47,036 nt of DNA, from assembly GCA_902495355.1 (NCBI GenBank), contig CABUWV010000016.1, forward strand, positions 1 to 47,036. The letters run 5' to 3'. The position numbers and the translations under genes were made by a program. This DNA comes from an uncultured Collinsella sp. GTDB lineage: Bacteria; Actinomycetota; Coriobacteriia; Coriobacteriales; Coriobacteriaceae. Below, piece by piece: positions 42,080-47,036 of this stretch. The notes under the pieces were generated by a model, which worked only from the letters and a program-made list of their open reading frames with translations, ran no database searches and was not told the origin of the DNA. The stretch's first letter is position 1. Each line of letters begins with the position of its first letter.

Positions 42080-42106
42080 TTATACCAACTTATACCGAGT
42101 TATACC
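42080..42106. promoter_or_regulatory. Three TTATACC direct repeats with 10-bp period
   Basis: TTATACC occurs at 42080, 42090 and 42100, exactly one helical turn apart, upstream of the AAA ATPase gene. On the minus strand these overlap a promoter with -35 TTGGTA and -10 TATAAC spaced by 18 bases. The in-phase repeats resemble an operator or iteron-like site. Confidence 0.65.
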
Positions 42107-42112
42107 AACAGC

Positions 42113-42143
42113 AGGTGACAAAGGAACTGTCCCTCTGTCACCT
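42113..42143. repeat. GTGACAAAG/CTTTGTCAC palindrome, copy 4
   Basis: AGGTGACAAAGGAAC pairs with GTCCCTCTGTCACCT with one internal mismatch. It overlaps the stop codon of the TetM-like GTPase gene and precedes the AAA ATPase promoter. Confidence 0.82.
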
Positions 42144-44141
42144 ATGGCCGAAGAACTCTGCGTCTGCCGCTCGCCAGGGGCGAAAGGTAGCGGGATCGAT
42201 CTTTACGTGCGCCGCGGCGGGTACGTCGTACCATTTGACCGTGTAACCGGCGCCGTGAGAGCAAAAGACCGAATCGGGCGTGTTGGGCAGATCGGCCTCG
42301 GGCTCATAGGCGGCCGTCTCGATTACGCGCTCGGCATCATGGCATGCCGCATAGCCGGCGAACTCCAGGTACAGATGCCCACGACCACTCGTGTAGGCAG
42401 CCAACTCCAGCGCGTAATCCTGCACCTCTGATGCCGGTACACGACCCACAAGCTTCGCCCGGTCGCCTGTCATCGTCGGCGGCTCGTACTCAGCACCCAT
42501 GCGCGTGGCATCCGAGAGCGCCCGACCCACGCACTCCCCCGGCACCTCGAGCTCAAAGCGATACCACGGCTCCAACAGCACCGCCGCGCCGGCCTCGCGC
42601 GCCTGCATCAAACCCTGGCGAATCGCGCGGTACGTGGCCTGGCGAAAATCGCCGCCCTCGGTATGTTTGGCATGCGCACGGCCGCCCGTGAGCGTAATGC
42701 GCACATCGGTGATGGGCGAGCCGGTCAGCACGCCCAGGTGATCGCGCTCCATGGCGTTGGTGAGTGCCAAACGCTGCCAGTTAAGATCGAGCTCGTCGGT
42801 CGAGGTCACGGTACCAAACTGCACGCCCGAACCCGCTGGCAACGGCTCCAGGCGTAGATGCACCTCGGCATAGTGGCGCAGCGGCTCAAAGTGGCCCACG
42901 CCCTCGACCGGCTGCGAAATAGTCTCCTTATAGAGAATGCCGCCAGACTCAAACGCAACCGAAAGGCCAAAGCGATCTGCCAACACCCGCTGTACGACCT
43001 CGAGTTGCACGGCGCCCATCAACTGCAAATGAATCTGCTCAAGATGCGTATTCCAGCTTACGCCGAGCGTGGGATCCTCGTCCGCCAACTCAGTCAGTGC
43101 CTTGAACACCGTATGGACATCGTGCTCGTTCGGCAGCACCGTATAGGTGAGGACCGGCGCAATGACGGACGCATCGCCCGCGGGCTCCGCGCCCAGGGCG
43201 TCCCCTGGGCGAACGTGCGCAAGACCCGTCACGGCGCAGATGCCGCCAGCGGCAACTTCCTGGGCAAGCTCGTATTTCTCGCCGTTATAGATGCGCACCT
43301 GGTCGATCTTTTGCTCCCATGCCTCGGCACCGGAACGTCCGCCAATCATCTGCTTGGCATGCAGCGTGCCGCCGGTCACTTTAACCCAAGCCAAGCGCTC
43401 ACCGCGATCCCCACGGCTCACGCGGTAGACGCGGGCGGCAAGCTCCGGGTGCCATGCCTGTTCGCGCATCAGCGCGCATATGCCATCCAGCAGCTCGTCC
43501 ACGCCTTGGTCCTTGAGCGCCGAGCCGGCAAAGCAGGGAAAGAGCTTGCGCTCAGCAACCATGCGCGACAGCGTCGCGACGGAAAGCTCACCCGCCTCAA
43601 GAAACTCCTCGAGCGCCGCCTCGTCCAACGCAGCAGCGTCCTCCTGAACGGCGCCGCTCGCCAGCAGTTCGTTGGCATCCAGGCAACCCTCGGAAAGACA
43701 CTGCCCAAGTTGTGCCAGCAAAACATCACGGCCGGGATTCTCCAAATCGATTTTGTTGATATAGATGAACGTCGGAATATCATAGCGCGCAAGCAGGCGC
43801 CACAGGGTTTCGGTATGCCCCAGCACGCCGTCGTTGGCACCCACAACCAAAATCGCGTAGTCGAGTGCGCGCAATGTACGCTCCGCCTCGGCAGAAAAAT
43901 CGACATGCCCTGGTGCATCCACGAGCATGACGTGGGTATCACCGTGGTCGAACACGGCCTGCGACGAGAAAATTGTGATGCCACGCTCGCGCTCGATCGC
44001 GTTAGTGTCCAGATGCGAATCGCCATCGTCCACGCGGCCGCGCTTGCGAATGCGACCCGCGTTGAACAGCATGGCCTCGGCCAGCGTGGTCTTGCCGGCA
44101 TCGACATGCGCCAAGATTCCAACGACTGCCTGCTTCGACAT
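42138..44141 (-). CDS. TetM-like ribosomal-protection-type GTPase
   Basis: A 667-residue translational GTPase of the EF-G/Tet(M) group. G1 is AHVDAGKTT, G2 lies in ERERGITI, G3 is DAPGHVD and G4 is NKID. Domains II to V follow in the usual order, with LLEPWYRFELEVPGEC in domain IV/V matching the Tet(M) layout. The domain IV loop that in Tet(M) carries YSPVST and displaces tetracycline here reads AHAKHTEGG, so tetracycline protection cannot be assumed; it may be a housekeeping or other ribosome-acting factor. ATG 44141 has AGAGGAG upstream. Length is slightly above Tet(M). Confidence 0.87.
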   Translation of the reverse strand: MSKQAVVGILAHVDAGKTTLAEAMLFNAGRIRKRGRVDDGDSHLDTNAIERERGITIFSSQAVFDHGDTHVMLVDAPGHVDFSAEAERTLRALDYAILVVGANDGVLGHTETLWRLLARYDIPTFIYINKIDLENPGRDVLLAQLGQCLSEGCLDANELLASGAVQEDAAALDEAALEEFLEAGELSVATLSRMVAERKLFPCFAGSALKDQGVDELLDGICALMREQAWHPELAARVYRVSRGDRGERLAWVKVTGGTLHAKQMIGGRSGAEAWEQKIDQVRIYNGEKYELAQEVAAGGICAVTGLAHVRPGDALGAEPAGDASVIAPVLTYTVLPNEHDVHTVFKALTELADEDPTLGVSWNTHLEQIHLQLMGAVQLEVVQRVLADRFGLSVAFESGGILYKETISQPVEGVGHFEPLRHYAEVHLRLEPLPAGSGVQFGTVTSTDELDLNWQRLALTNAMERDHLGVLTGSPITDVRITLTGGRAHAKHTEGGDFRQATYRAIRQGLMQAREAGAAVLLEPWYRFELEVPGECVGRALSDATRMGAEYEPPTMTGDRAKLVGRVPASEVQDYALELAAYTSGRGHLYLEFAGYAACHDAERVIETAAYEPEADLPNTPDSVFCSHGAGYTVKWYDVPAAAHVKIDPATFRPWRAADAEFFGHR

Positions 44142-44333
44142 GGCTCTCCTCTTATTACAAGCCCATCGCACGCGGCAACGGGCGCTCACGCTCCACACTG
44201 GATGATACAATTTACGGGCCGGCGGGCGAAGCGGGCCCTATCCCCCGACCGAGCTCATCGCCCCGCGTTGCCGCGCGGCGATTTTCGTAGGTTCGCGCCT
44301 TGCGAAAGCCGGCTTTCAAAACAGCGCAGTAAT

Positions 44334-44363
44334 CGAAAATGGCCCCGCCCGGGGCCATTTTCG
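44334..44363. terminator. Stem-loop between the TetM-like gene and the GNAT gene
   Basis: CGAAAATGGCCCC pairs perfectly with GGGGCCATTTTCG around GCCC. Located 33 bases past the minus-strand GNAT stop, it is probably that gene's terminator. Confidence 0.8.
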
Positions 44364-44395
44364 TTCACGCGCATTACTGACACGAGCTCTCGCTC

Positions 44396-44884
44396 TTATG
44401 CCTCGCGCAGCCAGTCAAACGCAACACGCGGCGTGCCGTCTGACACATACACGACGCCGGCACGCTCGAACCCCGCCTTAATACTCGCACCCTGCATGGG
44501 CAGGTTGTCCTGATGCGTGTCGATACGCAGGTGATCGACACGCTCTTTGGCAAAGGCAAACATCGCGGCCGCGATACCGTGCGCGGTGCCGTCGGACGCC
44601 ACACGGTGCAGCACGGCGTACGGAGTGTCGCTGCGCCATTGCCCGTCCTCAATTACGTCATAGCACTCGTCCGGACCCGGTAAAAAGGCAAACGTCGCCA
44701 CCACGCGACCGTCGACTTCGCACACATAGCTGCCACCAGCGGCAATATCGGCAGCCAGCTGCTCGGCCGAAGGCGTGCCCTCGGGCCACTGCGTGGCGTT
44801 GCCATGCGCGCGCATAAAGGCGCGGGCCGCGTCATAGATAGCCATGACAGCGGGAATGTCGGTATCGAGGGTTTTTCTGATCAT
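44396..44884 (-). CDS. GNAT-family N-acetyltransferase
   Basis: A 162-residue acetyltransferase. It starts IRKTLDTDIPAVMAIYDAAR, has the beta-4 strand VVATFAFLPGP, the acetyl-CoA loop region AVLHRVASDGTAHGIAAAMF (V-x-x-x-x-x-G-x-G/A pattern, here altered) and a C-terminal ASIKAGFERAGVVYV. The acceptor is unknown. ATG 44884 is used; a GTG lies just before it and GAGGT is upstream. It is divergent from a small Cys-rich gene with a TTGGTATCA palindrome between them. Confidence 0.88.
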   Translation of the reverse strand: MIRKTLDTDIPAVMAIYDAARAFMRAHGNATQWPEGTPSAEQLAADIAAGGSYVCEVDGRVVATFAFLPGPDECYDVIEDGQWRSDTPYAVLHRVASDGTAHGIAAAMFAFAKERVDHLRIDTHQDNLPMQGASIKAGFERAGVVYVSDGTPRVAFDWLREA

Positions 44885-44905
44885 CACGCGGCGACCTCAC
44901 GTTTA

Positions 44906-44937
44906 TTGGTATCACTTTGATTGAGCAATGATACCAA
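44906..44937. promoter_or_regulatory. Inverted repeat TTGGTATCA-N14-TGATACCAA
   Basis: Perfect 9-base arms lie between the divergent GNAT (start 44884) and small Cys protein (start 44962) genes. A shared regulator site is likely. The half-site TTGGTAT also appears in the repeats upstream of the AAA ATPase gene (42080-42106). Confidence 0.55.
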
Positions 44938-44961
44938 CGTTTGGAGAAGGGCGCGAAGCAG

Positions 44962-45258
44962 ATGGGAAGCAAAAAGCGAGCCGCCTGGTCAAAGGCCAAA
45001 AGCGAGTTTTTGGGCGCTGCCACGGGCGGCGATATGAGCGACCTGTTTGCGCGCGAGGACGAGCGACGCGACGCCCTGGACGCCGAGCGCGACGAGGCCT
45101 GGCGCTACAAGTCGTGCGAACGCAAAAACCGTTACGACACGCGCGCCGAGGCCGAGGCAGTTATGGCCGACTGCGAAAACCGCGGGCGGCGTGGTTTGGC
45201 CTGCTACAAATGCGAATACTGCGGCGGCTGGCACCTGACGTCGCACCCTTGGAAATAG
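44962..45258 (+). CDS. Small Cys-rich, probably zinc-binding protein
   Basis: A 98-residue protein not recognised from a named family. The N-terminal 60 residues are charged and probably helical. The C-terminal 40 hold CERKNRYDTRAEAEAV, then CYKCEYCGGWHLTS, giving Cys and His ligands (C-x2-C-x2-C-x3-H pattern) that resemble a small zinc ribbon common in Coriobacteriia and phage hypotheticals. ATG 44962 is chosen with GGAGAAGGG upstream; a TTG seven codons earlier is possible. A nucleic-acid-binding role is a guess. Confidence 0.7.
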   Translation: MGSKKRAAWSKAKSEFLGAATGGDMSDLFAREDERRDALDAERDEAWRYKSCERKNRYDTRAEAEAVMADCENRGRRGLACYKCEYCGGWHLTSHPWK

Positions 45259-45306
45259 ACCCCACATCGGCACGGCACTGACGGAGCGCCAACCATCGTA
45301 CGCAAG

Positions 45307-46011
45307 CTACGGACGCGGCGGCACCAAAACATCGTAACGAACGGCCTTGCCCGCAAGCTGATAGCTCGGCTTAACGCCGGCAAGCAGTGGCCCCTTCACC
45401 GGTCGTTTGATAACGACCTTGCGCGGGTGCACGGCAAGCGCAGCTTCGACCAGCGTCTCCTCATCGGCGCACGGCTGTTCCAGATGATGCAAGAGTTGGA
45501 ACTTCTTTTTAACCGCCGCGCTCTTGGTGCGCCCGGGAAACATGGGGTCCAGATACACCACGTCGGGAGCCGCGAGCTCGTCCTGCTCGATCAGCCCAGC
45601 TGTATGGCGAAGGCCGGCAATGCTGTCCTCGCCCGCATGAAGGCGCATGCGAGCCACGGCAGCCGCAAGCACCTGATCATCCGCCGCGCGATCCAAGGCA
45701 TCCTTGAGGAGCGCCGCGATCACGCAATCCTGCTCATACAGATCGACGGTAAAGCCCGCGGCCGCCAACAGCAGCGAATCCTCGCCAAAGCCTGCCGTGG
45801 CATCAATCGCCCATGGGCTCTCGATGCCTTTTGTGCGCGCAGCCTTTACCAGCAGCTCTTGCTGCAGACGGCCTTGCTTGAGTCGTGGCAGCATGCGGGC
45901 AAAATCGGCTCGCAGCTCCATCGAGCCGTCGGTGAGCGTGAGGCCCTCGGGCTTCCCGGTCAGCTCAAGCCCCGCGGCCCGAGCAACAGAAAAGGGATCG
46001 ACGACGCCCAT
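45307..46011 (-). CDS. RsmJ-like 16S rRNA (guanine-N2)-methyltransferase
   Basis: A 234-residue SAM-dependent methyltransferase resembling RsmJ (YhiQ), which modifies G1516 of E. coli 16S rRNA. The SAM loop is DATAGFGEDSLLLAAAGF, and the conserved catalytic stretch YLDPMFPGRTKSAAVKKKFQ and VVIKRPVKGP follow. The C-terminal GKAVRYDVL also matches. ATG 46011 is chosen because AAGGAG sits seven bases upstream; an earlier ATG at 46017 overlaps that site. Substrate is inferred from family. Confidence 0.85.
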   Translation of the reverse strand: MGVVDPFSVARAAGLELTGKPEGLTLTDGSMELRADFARMLPRLKQGRLQQELLVKAARTKGIESPWAIDATAGFGEDSLLLAAAGFTVDLYEQDCVIAALLKDALDRAADDQVLAAAVARMRLHAGEDSIAGLRHTAGLIEQDELAAPDVVYLDPMFPGRTKSAAVKKKFQLLHHLEQPCADEETLVEAALAVHPRKVVIKRPVKGPLLAGVKPSYQLAGKAVRYDVLVPPRP

Positions 46012-46074
46012 GGACACTCCTTAATAAACAAACGAATACGCGGGACGCCGTTTATGCCAGCACCCAACCGTCCG

Positions 46075-46218
46075 CTATTGTCCCACATGCGACATGGCCC
46101 ACAGCATCCCAATGCAAAGCACCGCCATCAACCCCGTGCACACGGCAGCGATCACAGAATCGCTCATGCGCCTTCCCAGCGACCGCGGCTCTCGTACTTG
46201 CTCTGCTCCGTACATCAT
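46075..46218 (-). CDS. Small single-pass membrane protein
   Basis: A 47-residue protein with a polar N-terminus (YGAEQVREPRSLGRRMS) and one hydrophobic helix, about residues 20-42 (VIAAVCTGLMAVLCIGMLWAM). A strong AAGGAGGAG site lies just before the ATG at 46218, which is the main reason to believe it is translated. Function unknown. It lies 63 bases upstream of the RsmJ-like gene on the same strand. Confidence 0.6.
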   Translation of the reverse strand: MMYGAEQVREPRSLGRRMSDSVIAAVCTGLMAVLCIGMLWAMSHVGQ

Positions 46219-46447
46219 GACTCCTCCTTGAGACCAGCTCCTTGTTACGGCCTCATCATCGCAGCGCCGCACATGAGCTGCCATCGATTTGGCTTACGTC
46301 CAGCTTTCCTTTTTGAAAGGTTGGATCGTACAGGCAAGAGACGCTTTCAAACGCATGCATCGTCCCGTTGAACTACAATGTGCTTCACGATATGTGCCGT
46401 AACCTGGGCGCGACAGATTCTCCGCGCCCGCATCGAAAGGACCAGCT

Positions 46448-46849
46448 ATGAGCGCTGCTCGCAAGACACTCAAAATCCTTGCCCTGATTTATTTTGTTCT
46501 GGGCATCGCCAGCCTCGTCATCGGAATTGCCGGCATTGTTACCGGCAATTTTGGATCCGCTTACGGATCGAACGCCACACTCGCCGCTGTTGTGGTGATT
46601 GTTAAGGGCCTCGTCGACCTTGCCGCAGGCGTCGCCGGTATCAAGGGCGCCAACAAGCCTTCGCAGGTAGACGGCGCATTTAAGCTCGGTATCGTTGCCG
46701 CGGCAGCCACGCTCCTCCAAGCCGTGCTCACGCTTCCCGCACTCGGCGGCAGCTCCGTCAATATCGTCGCCTTTGTCATCGTGGTCTACGACCTGTTCTT
46801 TGTTCAGCAGGCACACGCCGTTAAGGCCGAGAACAAGGACCGCCTGTAA
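46448..46849 (+). CDS. Small four-helix membrane protein
   Basis: A 133-residue protein with four predicted membrane helices (about residues 8-30, 40-65, 75-97 and 100-120) and short charged ends. No family name is recognised; it resembles DUF-type small membrane proteins of Actinobacteria. GAAAGGA precedes the ATG. It ends 68 bases before the inverted insertion-sequence end. Confidence 0.72.
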   Translation: MSAARKTLKILALIYFVLGIASLVIGIAGIVTGNFGSAYGSNATLAAVVVIVKGLVDLAAGVAGIKGANKPSQVDGAFKLGIVAAAATLLQAVLTLPALGGSSVNIVAFVIVVYDLFFVQQAHAVKAENKDRL

Positions 46850-46917
46850 GCGCCCGCTTCTCATAACCTCTGTTGCAACCAAGCAACTAAAAAGGGCCGA
46901 TCGCGCATCTCCGCGGT

Positions 46918-47035
46918 GGCTTATAGGACAAAATGTGTGTCCCGATAGAACATCCGTTTCCATCCATTAATCCAGCCAGAACGGGTACGGGTCCCTGTGG
47001 TGGAGGTCCTCCCACACGGCCCTGTCGCCCCACTC
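46918..47035 (-). mobile_element. Insertion-sequence 3' end with transposase C-terminus, inverted copy
   Basis: These 118 bases are the reverse complement of 1-118. Read on the minus strand from the window edge they encode the same 22-residue tail and stop (46967-47035), then a 49-base end. The base on the outside (47036) also fits the same element. Together with 1-118 this makes the window flanked by two convergent element copies. Confidence 0.6.
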
Positions 47036-47036
47036 C

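Noticed and set aside
44142..44395. Possible small gene between the TetM-like gene and the GNAT gene
   Set aside because: Only short frames without ribosome sites; the region contains a terminator and the promoter side of the TetM-like gene.
1..47035. Window as a linear phage or plasmid with terminal inverted repeats
   Set aside because: Gene content is ordinary chromosomal metabolism and regulation, without replication, packaging or structural genes.
1..47036. A composite transposon carrying the 47-kb segment
   Set aside because: No target-site duplication can be examined because both elements run off the window, and the cargo looks like core chromosome.

Overview
The window looks like a chromosomal segment of a high-GC anaerobic gut actinobacterium of the class Coriobacteriia, most likely Collinsella. 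This is inferred from base composition, strong AAGGAG-type ribosome binding sites, a bile salt hydrolase, LAxTG-anchored surface proteins and an anaerobe-style gene set. No rRNA, tRNA, CRISPR array or intact prophage was seen. Both ends carry the same 118-bp sequence in inverted orientation. It encodes what looks like the last 22 residues of a transposase plus the end of an insertion sequence, so the window is bounded by two convergent copies of one mobile element (or by assembly breaks at them).

Layout. 0.2-3.1 kb: a predicted PD-(D/E)XK-like protein and a MocR-type regulator (PdxR), each ending inside a copy of a dispersed repeat. 3.2-4.7 kb: pdxST (vitamin B6), divergent from pdxR. 4.7-5.1 kb: four palindromic elements between convergent genes. 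5.1-9.9 kb: an RGG-tailed winged-helix protein, an MFS pump, a short peptide deformylase, and an XRE-aminotransferase fusion with an operator array. 10-14.3 kb: LysR with divergent EamA transporter, and Kup potassium transporter. 14.4-17.4 kb: bile salt hydrolase, a deformylase homologue lacking its catalytic Glu, and a purine-type NCS2 permease. 17.4-21.5 kb: a 2.05-kb tandem duplication carrying two beta-helix-like, sortase-anchored surface proteins. 21.7-27 kb: esterase, uracil permease, a MetE-like methyltransferase with a LysR regulator, and a HAD phosphatase. 27-29.1 kb: a TPP riboswitch followed by thiM, an MTH1187-family gene and thiE. 29.2-34.7 kb: patatin-like lipase and two related c-di-GMP proteins (GGDEF-PAS-GGDEF-GGDEF-EAL and GGDEF-PAS-GGDEF). 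34.9-37.7 kb: flavoprotein, ArsC-like protein, COG0523 GTPase, TrmL. 37.8-44.1 kb: a minus-strand block (UvrA-like, GNAT, AAA ATPase, TetM-like GTPase) whose gene boundaries each carry a GTGACAAAGGGAC-type palindrome. 44.4-46.8 kb: GNAT, small Cys protein, RsmJ-like methyltransferase and two small membrane proteins.

The genes share themes of vitamin and nucleobase acquisition (B6, thiamine, purine and uracil permeases), host interaction (bile salt hydrolase, surface proteins) and c-di-GMP signalling. The least explained material is intergenic: a pair of exactly 100-bp nested hairpins with the same GACC(4 nt)GGTC apex but different stems, a repeat whose edge has stop codons in all three frames, and several regulator-linked palindromes. 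All positions and motifs were read by eye; family assignments rest on recognised motifs, not on searches.
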